From: Ashinkailepas kermadecensis
Taxonomy: Eukaryota; Arthropoda; Thecostraca; Neolepadidae
DNA length: 64,000 bases
Assembly (NCBI GenBank): GCA_034440615.1
Contig: JAOTOM010001602.1
Location: 1 to 64,000, forward strand
Direction of reading: 5' to 3'
This document shows, piece by piece, positions 1 through 18,192 of the stretch. The notes below the pieces were generated by a model. The model worked only from the letters and a program-made list of their open reading frames with translations. It ran no database searches and was not told the origin of the DNA. Position numbers and translations under genes: made by a program. How positions within the stretch are numbered: the stretch's first letter is position 1; every line of letters starts with the position of its first letter.

Positions 1-779
1 AGCAAACCTGTAAGGTTGTGAGGAAATTGAAGCGAGCATTACCCAGGGCTTCGATGAAGATATTTTGTTTACATCGCGAAAAATACGATTGCGAGCTGAT
101 TTCAAACCGTTCAAACCGTATTTGCGTGGTTGGCATATGTAGAAGTTTGATAGTTCCAGATTACCGGAAATTTATCGTTTCTCTGTCAGCAGACAATACA
201 AATATCTTCCAATGCTGCATTTCCGTGTGAATTCATCCGGAAGTTATCTCTAGTACTTGAAGGGGAATGGGTGGGGTTTTGTTCAGAAAGTGTAGTTAAG
301 ATATGCAATGGGTTCTCGAGACTCACTCACATCACACCAATGATGCTATTCCGCCGTAAACGTCTCAATGGGCTCGAAGGTGCCTAACAATCGAGTTATC
401 TGTGAGGCAAGTTGATGTGTGGTGTAAGAAAGCTACGAAATAAATGGTTGCACAATACTTGTCTGATGTTTAGGAAGGTTTTCATGGCAAATAAAAAGAG
501 TACTCGTTTCATACGATCAATACATTTACGGACTTCTGTAAAATATGGTCCAAGCGTATGTAGCAACTACCAGTGATCGTGTGAATTGGGGGAGGGGGAG
601 CGGTGGCAGACAAGGGCATTTCTGCTCAGAACCGGTACGAATTATATCTGGATTTGAAGTGTTTTTTTGCGTGAACTCTGGATGCTGTTTTAGGTTAGTG
701 CCCTCTTCTTTTGTTCGGCGTTTGATCAAAAGAAAAACATTTTCTAAGTTCGATGAGTAAAAAAAGAACATTTAATGTC
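1..779 (+). other. Intronic sequence of PSMC6 without recognised feature
   Basis: Lies upstream of the first visible PSMC6 exon. Short open frames (for example 18-230) match nothing I recognise, and the Walker A exon is absent. Confidence 0.6.
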
Positions 780-1150
780 CTGATAGTGACGATACGATGA
801 CCTGACGATGATACCGATACGATGACCTGACGATGGTGCCGATACGATGACCTGACGATGGTGCCGATACGATGACCTGACGATGGTGCCGATACGATGA
901 CCTGACGATGGTGCCGATACGATGACCTGACGATGGTGACGATACGATGACCTGACGATGATACCGATACGATGACCTGACGATGGTGCCGATACGCTGA
1001 CCTGACGATGGTGCCGATATCGATGTCCTGACGATGGTGCCGATATCGATGTCATGACGATGGTGCCGATATCGATGTCATGACGATGGTGCCGATACTA
1101 TGACTTCTGGCGATGGCAATGCGATACGGTACTGGCGATGCCAACACGGT
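780..1150 (+). repeat. 25-bp minisatellite in PSMC6 intron
   Basis: About 13 copies of CGATACGATGACCTGACGAT plus GGTGC, grading into diverged units near 1100-1190 (ATATCGATGTC variants). It carries no visible splice-junction sequence, unlike other arrays in this window. Confidence 0.9.
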
Positions 1151-1395
1151 GCCAATACGATGACGTGACGATGATACCGATACGATGACTATCGAATCGT
1201 ACATCTTCTGTACAATTGTATTGTAGTACAGTAAAATTGTATTCTACAGTCGAATTGTACAATTGTAAATCTTCTGGAAGTGTATCGGTCTCATTTGTAC
1301 CAATGCCATTTCACATTGCTTTCCTGTATGTTTGTAGATATCAGTTTGATGCTACCATGAATATATTTCAATGATGTTCTTGACATTTTGAGTGA

Positions 1396-7540
<6,145 letters not shown>

Positions 7541-7883
7541 GCCGCGTCACCTCGTTATCACCGAAATTCAGTGTGTCGTTGCTGCCTCCGACATGTGACA
7601 ATGTACAGTGTGTGTCTGTCTCTGGCGTGACAAGGTTCACGGGCGCATCGTCCGCGCACGTGGTGCGGTGCGTCTGCCGCCACCACCGGACCGAGCCGCC
7701 ACTATCGGCGACGGCTGGCAGACGACCCGTGCCGTCGGTGGCGGGCATGAGGTCGGTCAGACTGCCACCCCATGGCTGGTCCGTCGACCGCGACACCACA
7801 CGCTCGGCTCTCGCTGATGCTCTGCTGGTTCGTCTTGGACCTCAGTCCGGGACAATGGGACAATACACAACACTCAGAAATGT

Positions 7884-7889
7884 TTTATT
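7884..7889 (-). promoter_or_regulatory. Polyadenylation signal AATAAA of PSMD8
   Basis: The minus strand reads AATAAA within GAAATAAAACA, about 190 nt after the PSMD8 stop. It lies in the ~540-bp gap between the convergent PSMC6 and PSMD8 stops. No matching signal for PSMC6 was seen in this gap, so the PSMC6 3' end may overlap PSMD8. Confidence 0.6.
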
Positions 7890-8076
7890 TCACGGTCGTT
7901 TGTCGGGCGCCGCCTGTCGGCCTGTCGGGGCTGCGCCAGAGAAGTGTGGCCGGTGGGGACGGCACGGGACGCGCCGCTCCACCGACGGCAACACCGGCAG
8001 GCCCTGCCGCCACTGGAGCGTGATCGGCCACCACCGGACACTGTCCGTCCCAGTCCAACGTGGCACACGGCCACCA

Positions 8077-11000
8077 TCACACGATCATCTCCAGCTCGCG
8101 CGCGTACTCGATGGTCTGCTCGGTGAGCTCAAGCGAGGCCACGCCCTCCTCGGTCGGTGTCTTGGTCTCCCGCGGGAACCGCACGTAGCCGCCGCTGTCT
8201 GTCGTCCAGCCGCGCTGACGACAAGACTCGGGTCACTCACACTGCACGGTCACCGGGCCACGCCTGAACAATAGGTACAACACTGCACGGCCACCTGGCC
8301 GCGCCCGAACAACAGGTAGCTGTTCACCAACTGCACTGGAAAAACAAACACTATCGCAGTCATCGCAACACTTTCGCAGTCATCGCAACACTATCGCAGT
8401 CTCGTGTCATATCAACATTCCAGTGATGCAAAGCCCATTTTCTTCAAACCCCGCCGTATGAATTTAATTCGGGCAATTTATGAAATGTCTGGAAAAATAC
8501 TACTTCAACACCACTGATGACAACTCATGTTGGCTGAAATTCGCTGATATCTAGTCATCTGAGAAATGCGGTGACTTCACTGAAAGACTAGCTACATAAA
8601 CCAGAATAAAAAGGAGATTGAAAAGAACAATAGCACTACGCAATCGGCCTGTTTCACCTTCGATGTTTCACAACGCGATGGAGATGTCCGCACTAACTGT
8701 ATATCTAAAAATGAAATTAATAATTGGCATTGTGCAAGTGACATCACCGAGTTGTTTTCCCATCCGCTAAAACGACTGAAGGCCAGCCAAATCGCCACGT
8801 CTTTAACACTGCCAACACCCATCACACAATCAACGATTTCACGTTGCGACGAGCTTATCCAACTTTTGAAACAAAGAAAATCAGAAGCACGAGGCCAGCT
8901 AGGGTTCCACTTCAAGTCAGGTGGCAGGTTCCATTGCAATCTCAAACCTTTCTGTGACGAAGGTACTTCAGAATGGCTAGCATCTCAGTGACATTTTGTG
9001 GCATCTGCAGTCAGGCTACGGCACCTAGTCAGACTCAAGGGGTAGCGTCAGTCCGTAACATCTCGAGTCCGACCGTGAAGGGACTCGTCAGTCTGTTACA
9101 CCTCGAATCCGACTGTGAAGGGGTAGCATCAGTCTGTGACACTTCAGGTCCGACTGTGAAGGGGTAGCGTCAATCTGTGACATTTAGCGTCGGACTGTGA
9201 AGGGGCATCAGACTATGAAGGGGCATCGTCAGTCTATAATACCTCTAGTCATGAAAGGGTAGCGTCAGTCTAACACCTCGAGTGAGGGGATGATGTCAGT
9301 GTGTCACCGACCAAACACCCCACAACAGAGGGCCATTCGTCGGAGTCCGGCCGGCGACGCCCGGTTCATGTGACCTGCCTGAAACGGAAATACCGACACA
9401 CGTTCTGGTCATGACCAGTAAACAGATACTGCATCAGCGTCAAGATGAAACTGCTGACCCACAATATGTGGGCATGCCGAATGGCCGCACGCACGCCTAA
9501 GCGTGCCGACAGTGTTATCTCGCAAGTGACCTGTGTCCACCGCAGCTGACCGTATCACGTGCCTGGTGCTGGCACTGCTCGCCCACCTTGGTGACGAAGG
9601 CCTGCAGGTCGGCCTTGCTGGGCAAGCCGAGCATGCGCACCACCTCGTCGGCCGACATCAGCTCGTACGCCTTCTCCATGCACGCGCCGATCTCCTCCCG
9701 GATCGTCTCTAGCAGCAGGTCCACGAAGAATCGGTAGTGCACGGCCGGCACGGAGCTCTGCGCCAGGAATATCTGCCACCAGGAGAGAAGGCAATTTACA
9801 ATGTCTGCTTGGTCAGTCCACGGTGACTCTGCCACAATGAGAGCAGACAGTGCAGGATGTCTGCTTGGTCAGTCCACGGTGACCCTGCCACAATGAGAGC
9901 AGTCAACACGGAATGTCTGCTGGCCAGTCTACGGCGACTTCCACAATGAGAGCAGTCAATGTTAATCCACGTGGGAATATCTGCCAGAGGAGAACACTCC
10001 ATGGGGAACCTGCAGCGAGTGGGGGGGGGGGGGAGCATTTATTGAGGTAGAATGGTCAATGGAGATATTTTAAGGGAGTCAATGAGAGAATGCTTGACGA
10101 GCAAGATGAACAGACGGCGGAAGAAAATCTGTCAGAGAAAACCGTGTTTCGAATCGCATAAGTGGCATCAGCCAGAACAATAAATAGTTCCACCTCATAG
10201 CGCAGCTAGCAATGCAACCAGACACAGTCACTCCTCACAACCAGCGCCCCCACCACGCAGCCTCCTCGCCAATGTTCAGAGACACACCTTGTTGTAGCTC
10301 CCCTCCATGAGGTACTGCTCGAGTGCCACCGGGTACTTGATGTACACGTTGTTGTGCACAGCGTCAGGCGGCAGCAGTTCCAGTTCCGTGTGGAACTCGC
10401 CCACTCTGTTCTGTGCCAGCAGCGCTAGCAGGTTCAGCCCGAGCAGCTGCAGCTGGTAGGCGGACTCCGGCAGCTGGGATCCCCTGGTGGCCGACCATCA
10501 AGACACGGAATGGTGAGATGGCGCACATGTACCCCTGGTGGCCGACCATCAAAACACGGCATGGTGAGATGGCGCACATGTACCCCTGGTGGCCGACCAT
10601 CAAAACACGGCATGGTGAGATGGCGCACATGTACCCCTGGTGGCCGACCATCAAAACACGGCATGGTGAGATGGCGCACATGTCCCCTGGTGGCCGACCA
10701 TCAAAACACGGCATGGTGAGATGGCGCACATGTCCCCTGGTGGCCGACCATCAAAACACGGCATGGTGAGATGCCGCACATGTACGCCTGGTGGTCGACC
10801 ATCAAAGCACCGCATGGTGAGATAGTTCACACGTTTAGACGTCATATCGTGGATGTGCAAGGAGGCAAGAGTTTAAAATTAATCATCTTTTTGCTGGTCA
10901 ATCTAGCTGGGAAAATCAATTTGTTCCTGGCCGTTAGGTCAAAAATTACGTTAGAAAAGTGAATAGCAACAATTAAATCGTTTCCTTGAATCACTAGGTC

Positions 11001-14000
11001 CGGAAATAAAGTGCGAGAATTGATGAGCAATACTCAACTGACTTTCTCATGATGTTTTTTTTCAAGTCATAAAAATAACGACAAATTTTCTCCTTTTGTT
11101 CCATCTTGGGACAATGATCATGATGGCTTGTGAGTCTGCCTTTCCATCCACAAAGTTGTCTGGTTCTAGGCCCACATTTAGTCGGATAAAACAGCTCCGA
11201 GTGGAAATATTCTTCATAGTGTAACCTCAGGTGGACTGGACAATGCATCATCTTAAGGACACATTGAAGAAAAAAGAAAAGGGCTCATTAGCTCGAAAGA
11301 TTTTCCTTCATAACAAAAATAAATAAATCCCGAACCTGCAGTCCATCTTTCTTGTCTGAGATTCTCAGTAACCTATCCTCCCATTGAGCTTCGCTGGTGC
11401 CAAACTCCATCCGGGGCCACATCCTGTCCATGCGCCGACCCCGAACCCCACCTGAAACCACACCCCCATTCAATGCTTGACATTTCGAAATTTACGTGAA
11501 AACCAACATCCAGCAGGACCCTACTTCAACGCCCAGTGACCAGGCTTCGGCTTCCTGAATTGCTTTCCATGAAACTTTGCGGCAATCAACTGTAGCAACA
11601 GTTACACTTTTCACTATATCCGATGCCTGACAATTGTCTTCACAATTCTTCCTAAAGATGCAAATTCTGCATATTAACATTCATATTACCCATTTATTTC
11701 AACGTCATTACAGATTTCGACGTCTTCACCTCCAACCTAGCATTCTACAACATTAACTTCCGGACGCAGTTAGTGTCCCTGTCGCCTGTCCAGCACGCAC
11801 TTGTAGTCGTTGTAGTAGCACTTGAGCTGTGCCATGTAGCGCTCGAAGGCCGGGATGTCGTGTCGCTCCACGGCGCATTGTACGCCAATCTCCAGTATGT
11901 CACGCGCAATGATCAGCTCCTGCTTGGACGCCTCCGAGTAGGACGTCGGCAGAAACGTCAGCTGCGTCAGCGCCAGCTGTCGGAACAGGGTGGTGGTTGG
12001 TTGGTTGGCTGGTTGGCTGGTTGGTGGTTATCCGTCCCAAGACGCATAGACTGCTGCATCATACAGTGTCGCCAATCTCTCCGCCGATTGGTCGCGGGAG
12101 AGTAGTAGTGACAAGTGGGACTCGAACCCACAATATTTCGGTTGGGAGACGACCACCTTGCCACTAAACCACTCGGCCCGAATGGGATGTCCGTGTTGAT
12201 GCTAGACATTGGCAGATGATCAGTGTGGACCATGCCGAGAACAGCTGTAGGCTAGAAATAGATAGATCAGAGACACGAGCTGAGAAAGCAACAACCATGG
12301 ATATGATGGCTGAGGGATACAAACTCAGCCTGTGTCATCAGATAGGGCACAAGGACACAGGGTCACCAACTGAGGACCAGAGATGCAAGATCGATGCACG
12401 ATTAGATGCATGAATTTCAATATAGGAATACGAACTTTGGCAGCTATATGGCTGTAGGATGATCTTATGTTCATTCAAGATATACCAACTTAATTGACGT
12501 TATGGTTATTAAGTACGCTGTGTAAATGAAGTGTAATTGTTCATGCTCTTACCCAATCATAATTGTGCTTCACGTGTGGGACTTCTTTATTGTGCTTCAA
12601 GATGCCAATGCCCTTTCAGTTTTTTTTTGCTGGGTGCATTGCTCAACTCACTTCATATACATGACATGTCATTGCATGATATTTTTTTTAGTCTTTGACC
12701 TGCACCATCTTTCTGGTCAGATCCTCACACCCTGTCTTGGGGTGGGATGGGGATGGGGTCATTTCATACCCCCTCTAATATCAAACGGGACCATAACGAA
12801 CATCAAGATGGACGGCTCTTGAAAGTTCATATTGGGGGAGATTAAAAAAAAAATATTTGGGATCAGAAAACGAAGGCAAAATCGACAATGGCCCCAAAAT
12901 GAGCACTGACCCCAAAACCAACATTATTTCCTTATGGAATAAAAAAGTTGAGTTTATAATTTTTTTGAGTTTTTTGTTCTGGTGGTATGGCGGACCGGAA
13001 AACGTTTTAAGTCAACTTGCCCTCATAAAAGTGCTTACTGTAGCCAGAATCTTTGACTTTAGCCATCATGTGAAAAGATGGGAAACCAATAAGTCTTCAA
13101 AAACGGGAAAAAATCCTCTGGGTCGTTTTATTACATCCCTAAACATTAGCAAATGCTGAAAGTTTCACTGAAATATCTTTTTCTGTTAAAGCATGATGAC
13201 TAATTGAACTTTAAGGAGGTGACCTCACTTGACCTTCAGAAACCTGTTGACCATAGGGACCTTACCTGAAAATGTTTGCACAACATGCCAACCTCATGTA
13301 AATGGCATGCCATATTTGGGCACGTTGCCATGCTCCATTTTTTTGTTATATTTGTGGAGAACCTTAGGGGTGAAAATTGCCCCCCCCCGCCCCCTGGGAT
13401 GGGGTGGGTTAGTATTTTGCTAGTCAGGTGTGTTTTTCAGTGTGACTTCATCTATGAATAGCATCCTATGCATACACGGCCATCAGCCTTTTTTGTCAAT
13501 GCCACTTTTCCCATCAATTATTGTCACAGTTGTGCCACTTCTACCTTGTGTTTACATAATCTGCATATCCAAGACCTGCCAGTTACAGGTGTCGATATAC
13601 CCAAGGCTGTACATGGTATGGCATTGACATAATGACCATTGCTCTAATGATCAAGTTCTGGACAACATGCACATGTAATGTGCATGTAAGCTCAAATTGC
13701 TAATTGTGGCGCACTCAATGATGAGAACCTTTTGGGATGCATTTGTAAAATAAAAATGAAAGCCAAATAAATGAATGAAGCCTAAACAAAAAGAAAATGA
13801 TGGTGGAGCTGCTAAAAAGTTGATATTAATTACATTGCAAAGTAATATCGACAACATATTGTTAGACTTAAACCAATATTGCAAAATGTAAATTAATATA
13901 CAAGGCCCAAGCTAACTCAACATGTTACCTACCTCATATGAACCCTACTACAAAAGACTACACATCATGACATGTTGTACAACTATACATATACATATAC

Positions 14001-15105
14001 ACAACTATGCATATGACATGATGTACTGTATGAGTGAAGGAAATGCTCCATGCATTGGTACTAGGGTATGTGACATGAATGCAAGACACTTTGAATACCC
14101 CTCAGCACTGCATTGTTGGCAGGAATGCAGTTCCTTTGAAGGAGTAGCTCGTGTAGGGTTACACATATGGGAATGGCTTTTACACAAGGGCAGGATGCAT
14201 GCATATTTCAACTTCATACTGCTGTAAACCAATACTGTCTTTACTGGGCACTGGCAAAATGTCAGTGGCTCATTAATCAGTATGTCGTTATGATATCTTA
14301 AGGTGAACAATAACCACAGGGGGAGGGTTGGTGCAAATTAGTTACCCAATATCCATTTGGTTCATAGTATGTTTATATGAATTACACAGAGTTCATATGC
14401 ACTGCAAAAGCAGGAGGAATGTTACTTGGCTTTAGTGAGAGGTCCTCACATTTCTTAAGATTCTTTGTTTTTGCTGACCATTCTTTTACCAGAAGCTGAT
14501 GAATTTTTAAATAGTTTGAGGTTGATGATTTTTGATTGGCTCTTGTGTCCAACTATACATATACATATCACAACTATGTGCATGTGACTGTGAAGGAAAT
14601 TCTCCATGCATTGGTACTAGGGTATGTGACATGAATGCAAGACACTTTGAATACCCCTCAGCACTGCATTGTTGGCAGGAATGCAGTTCCTTTGAAGGAG
14701 TAGCTCGTGTAGGGTTACACATATGGGAATGGCTTTTACACAAGGGCAGGATGCATGCATATTTCAACTTCATACTGCTGTAAACCAATACTGTCTTTAC
14801 TGGGCAAACTGAGCAAAAAATGTCAGTGGCTCATTAATCAGCTATGTCAGTTATGATATCATTACAGGTGAACAATAACCACAGAGGGGAGGGGTTGGTG
14901 CAAATTAGATACCCAATATCCATTTGGATTCATCAGTATGTTTATATAAATTACACAGAGTTCATATGCACTGTCAAAAAGCAGAGAGGAATATTACCTT
15001 GGCTTTAGTGAGAAGGTCCTCACATTTCTTAAGATTCTTTGTTTTTGCTGACCATTCTTTTACCAGAAGCTGATGAATTTTTACCACATCATTCAAAGAA
15101 GCCAT
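8077..15105 (-). CDS. PSMD8: 26S proteasome non-ATPase regulatory subunit 8 (Rpn12), complete five-exon gene
   Basis: A PCI-domain lid subunit of the 19S cap, known as the last subunit added during lid assembly. Minus-strand exons: 15105-14998 (start [18 protein letters not shown]), 11976-11801 ([18 protein letters not shown] then [16 protein letters not shown]), 10483-10288 ([20 protein letters not shown] then [14 protein letters not shown]), 9772-9587 ([20 protein letters not shown]) and 8214-8077 ([13 protein letters not shown] to [11 protein letters not shown] and TGA). Phases join exactly (0, 2, 0, 0), giving 267 codons, close to the 257-residue human short form. The family signatures [18 protein letters not shown] and the C-terminal IEYAR.LEMIV are present. 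The ATG is the first in frame with the conserved N-terminal helix; no upstream extension is visible. Introns carry SINEs, minisatellites and a duplicated exon-1 fragment. It is convergent with PSMC6. Confidence 0.96.
8238..8318 (-). repeat. Two-copy ~40-bp tandem duplication near the PSMD8 last exon
   Basis: CACTGCACGG(T/C)CACC(G/T)GGCC begins at 8240 and again at 8281, each followed by an AACAA(T/C)AGGTA end. It lies in the intron a short distance upstream of the terminal PSMD8 exon. Confidence 0.7.
9010..9315. repeat. ~45-bp degenerate minisatellite in PSMD8 intron 4
   Basis: About six diverged copies of a unit containing GTCCGACTGTGAAGGGGTAG and CGTCAGTCTGTGACAC, decaying towards the right end. 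Confidence 0.8.
9795..9994 (-). repeat. ~55-60-bp repeats and a copy of the PSMD8 exon-4 acceptor
   Basis: Three copies of a unit with TCTGCTTGGTCAGTCCACGG and CCACAATGAGAGCAG. The right end (9973-9994) repeats the exon-4 junction: GGGAATATCTGCCAGAGGAG against GGAATATCTGCCACCAGGAG at the true acceptor (9773-9774). Confidence 0.75.
10484..10830 (-). repeat. 51-bp minisatellite carrying the PSMD8 exon-3 acceptor
   Basis: About seven copies of a 49-51-bp unit. On the minus strand each contains GGTCGGCCACCAG followed by GGG, the same as the true 3' splice site (AG at 10485-10484, exon beginning GGGATCC). The units abut the exon directly. Confidence 0.88.
10831..11800 (-). other. PSMD8 intron 2 remainder, no recognised feature
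   Basis: AT-rich sequence between the 51-bp array and exon 2. No mobile element or coding motif recognised. Confidence 0.5.
11991..12180 (-). mobile_element. tRNA-derived SINE (family A) next to PSMD8 exon 2
   Basis: On the minus strand: a tRNA-like head with a B-box-like GGGTTCGAGTCCCACTTGTC, a middle ATTGGCGACACTG-like segment, then a (CCAA)n/(CCAG)n tail. The tail ends about 14 nt before the exon-2 acceptor at 11977 and forms much of its pyrimidine-rich tract. Same family as 18193-18362. Confidence 0.82.
12181..12690. other. PSMD8 intron 1 portion without recognised feature
   Basis: No coding motif or known repeat recognised. Confidence 0.45.
12691..13425. mobile_element. Dispersed repeat, copy 1 (related to 36360-37020)
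   Basis: Shares GATCCTCACACCC, GGGGTCATT, CAGCCAGAAT-like and GGAGGTGACCTC(A/G)CTTGACC segments, in the same order, with 36360-37020. Reading frames are not conserved, so this looks like a non-coding or heavily decayed element of about 700 bp. Class unknown. Confidence 0.6.
13426..13978. other. PSMD8 intron 1 portion without recognised feature
   Basis: No motif recognised on either strand. Confidence 0.45.
13979..15092 (-). repeat. ~540-bp direct duplication containing most of PSMD8 exon 1
   Basis: Copy A (about 13979-14516) and copy B (about 14549-15092) are nearly identical. Copy B contains the functional exon 1 and its donor AAG/GTAATA. Copy A repeats the exon sequence without the start codon, with a 1-bp deletion that shifts the frame and a changed donor. 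The first ~200 bp match almost perfectly, while copy A lacks many single bases in the second part. Confidence 0.9.
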
Positions 15106-15239
15106 TGAAAAGTGAGCCTGGAAGAGAAAAGAGCATTATTAACAAGCAATAAAAATTGCATTGAAACATAACTGCACCACACACATGAACAAACCATACA
15201 AGCACATGAATTGGAATGAACATTAATAATGCTTGGGCT

Positions 15240-15411
15240 TGTTTATTGGGTGGTTCACGACACACTTTATGCACAATCATGACTAATGACACCACCCACT
15301 GTTCCGCCGGTGGGCCGTGGGATTGGGAAATGTCCCGAGAGGTGTGAGTGTTGAACATGAGACCTTTGGTACCCAGAGCTCAACACCTTAACCACTCAGC
15401 CATCACCACCT
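15240..15411 (-). mobile_element. tRNA-derived SINE (family B) just upstream of PSMD8
   Basis: The minus strand begins GGTGATGGCTGAGTGGTTAA, a class-II tRNA-like A-box, then GGTACCAAAGGTCTCATGTT and a ~100-bp body ending in a CAATAAACAAGCCC-like tail. It lies about 135 bp upstream of the PSMD8 start codon. Confidence 0.7.
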
Positions 15412-15458
15412 ATATATATATATATATATATATATTCATGGCCGAGCATATATATATG

Positions 15459-15527
<69 letters not shown>

Positions 15528-15547
15528 ATATAATGCTCGGCCATGAA
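15412..15547. repeat. (TA)n microsatellite enclosed by a 15-bp perfect inverted repeat
   Basis: TTCATGGCCGAGCAT at 15435-15449 is the reverse complement of ATGCTCGGCCATGAA at 15533-15547. The interval is almost pure TA, so the whole segment can form a long cruciform. Confidence 0.9.
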
Positions 15548-15684
15548 ATGGGTAAAACCACTAGCTTCCGCCACAAATTCACAAGTTTTCCCCTGACAGT
15601 TGGGAACTAGACTTTAAAAACCCAGCCCTGTACTGTATTTCTTATGGAACAGCACAATGCCTGGACAATTGTTATTACCTTTTT

Positions 15685-16336
15685 ATGCTAATTAAGAGGC
15701 TGCTCAACAGCAAACCTATCCTAACTGAAATGTTGCTCTTGCTAAACATTCGGCAGGGATTAACTCACTTGGTGAACTCATCATCTCATCATTGCAACCA
15801 TACCACAGAGAAGCAGCTACTGTACCTGACCCACAACCTGTATAAGTCACTGGACTCTGGACATGACCTCACTGCCATCTATCTCAATAACCCTTGCTAT
15901 TTTGACAAGATCTGAGGAAAAGGGCTCTTCTTCAAATGCAGAGATCAATTTGGACTTACTGACCCACTCCATGACTGGTTGCAATCATACCTACTATACA
16001 GAAAACAATGAGTATGGATTGGTGACACTTTTTCAATGACCAAAATGATGAATGTGGTGCACTTGCAAGGCTCTGTCCTGGGACCCCTATTAGCACTAAA
16101 GCCTCTTGATGAAATTTCAAAACGTACAACACATAGCATACTCTTATTTGTGGATGACAGTTTGGTGCATGCCTCTCACATGACTGCCACCAATGACTGC
16201 AATGGACACTTCAACATCATATAGATGAAATACATTAAGATGGTCAAGAATGGGCAATCACCTTCAACACTTCAAATACAATTTAACAAACTTTTTCACC
16301 CAAATGTCAGCACAGCCCACCAGCACTGATGTTTGG

Positions 16337-16376
<40 letters not shown>

Positions 16377-16790
16377 GTTTGTTTGTGTGGTGTGTTGGGG
16401 GGGGGGGGGGGGGGTGGGTGGGTGTGGTGTGTGTGTGTGTGTGCATGTGTGATTAGGGTTTTAGGGTGCATTGACCATGGTAGATCATTTAGCGCCCAGA
16501 TGTTTGGAGGTGACAACATACCAATGCACAACACGCATACCCATTTTGGACTCACCCTGATCCAAGGTCTCAAATTTCATGAGCATATAAACATGATTTT
16601 CAAAAAATGAACAGAACACTCAGTCCACTGCACCCTATCAGCAATACATACCCAGACCAACTATAGATCCAAAATACATCATATACATCAGACCTCAATT
16701 ATAATCCAAGACACAACACAAATAAAGACTCTACAAGCCAGAGCAGGATCACTAGTAACTGCAACACTCTTTAGATCATCTTCTGACAAA
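15685..16790 (+). pseudogene. Degenerate non-LTR retrotransposon reverse transcriptase
   Basis: Fragments in changing frames read LYKSLDSGHDLTAIYL, LTDPLHDWLQSYLLYRKQ, LQGSVLGPLL (the usual PQGSVLGPLL) and ILLFVDDSLV (the catalytic A/F-DD box), followed from 16550 by thumb-like sequence. The order matches the fingers, palm and thumb of Jockey/CR1-like elements. Stops, a frameshift and an internal (GT)n tract (16343-16452) show it is dead. Confidence 0.8.
16343..16452. repeat. (GT)n microsatellite with poly-G run
   Basis: GT repeats with an 18-G run near 16397-16414, inserted within the reverse transcriptase relic. Confidence 0.95.
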
Positions 16791-18180
16791 ATGTGACTTA
16801 ACTTTGTATGGACCTCACTATATACCAGACAATGCATACACAAGCTGACACTTGATCACAAATTAAGCAACTCAGAACAGAACATACCATATCAAATTGA
16901 TTCTACCATACCTTAAATACATGTTTGCAAGATAGGTAGGTAATTTCATAATGCCAACCATCACACAGTACGCGGTTTTACAGCGGATTTTGCTCCGTTG
17001 CCAGACCACTCGTTCTCCGAGATAGAGCGACCTGACATAAAGTAATGTTAAATAGAAATTACAAACAAATAGTAGTTCAAATGGTGACATCTGCTTCATG
17101 TAGGACATATTTTATTTCACTGAACGGATGGAGAACTCACAAATGAAAAATAAATAATAGCATAAACCACAATTAACTTTCAGCCTATGTTACCAAACGG
17201 CAACTTCACTCATCTCTAGTTCGACTGGCTGGTATCTGGCCGCGACTTGCACCAGACGATCGTCGTTTGCCAGATGGCCAATGATGTACCCATTTGTGTC
17301 TTATAAAACGTCACATATTCCGATCCTTAGCTGCTGATTGGCTGAATTTCTTACTTCTGATGGATTGTATATACATATATATATATATATTTTAGAGCTA
17401 TTTTAATGTCTTTTTTTCAGGAAAAATGGCATGCTCTGAAGCTGTGTGCTATTATCTTTCATCTGTTCCATCTATTTTTTCTTACATCGTGATTTAGAAA
17501 AAAAAAAAAAAAAATAAATTTATGGCATGGGAAGGAGGCCCATGCACCGCACCAGCCACAGCTGTATACAGGCACCAGTGAAGTATACATTGAACATTAC
17601 AAATTTTGTTGATAGGTGCCAACTAAATGTTTTGGTGGGAAGATATGTGCCATGATTCTCCATCAAGTGTAGTAGCTTCTTTGTGATTCACAACTTATTT
17701 TTTCCTAAATGGCCTGTACAGCTTTAGATATAGCCTGCTCATGTTCTGTACCTACTTGTAATGAGGAGGAAGGTAAACAGACAAGAGCGACCACTATGGG
17801 ATGAGGCATGCGTGAAATGTGCGTAGTTTACCAAGTGTGTCAAGTGCATGTAGTTTAAATTTGGGTGACTAGCCTGCCATAAGGGTGAAATTCTTTATTA
17901 AAGCTCTTTTGGTATGCAGACATGGCTAATCTTAGAAGCTACTCATGATATCATTATGAAACCTCCACAGAATGATTGAACATGCCATAAATGTGTGAGG
18001 CTTTTATTTGTGGGATCCTGTGCGATGTCAAAGTCTACCATACAAAATTCTGAACATACCTACTCATGCAAAATACTTGATGAAGCCACATACGCCTTCT
18101 GCAGACAATTTGGCATGTGACACATATGTACCTATTAGGTTTTTACTGTTCTAGATTTTGTACACTACTGCATTTGTGTT
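16791..18180. other. Intergenic sequence without recognised feature
   Basis: Contains a short (TA)n near 17367-17391 and an A-rich run at 17499-17519. No coding motif recognised. Confidence 0.5.
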
Positions 18181-18192
18181 AGATCCAAGGGG

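Noticed and set aside
9540..9587. Extension of PSMD8 exon 4 through [12 protein letters not shown]
   Set aside because: The family joins FVTK directly to RGW; AAG/GTGGGC at 9587 is a good donor and the phase fits exon 5.
15685..16790. Active LINE
   Set aside because: Stops, frameshifts and a microsatellite interrupt the RT.
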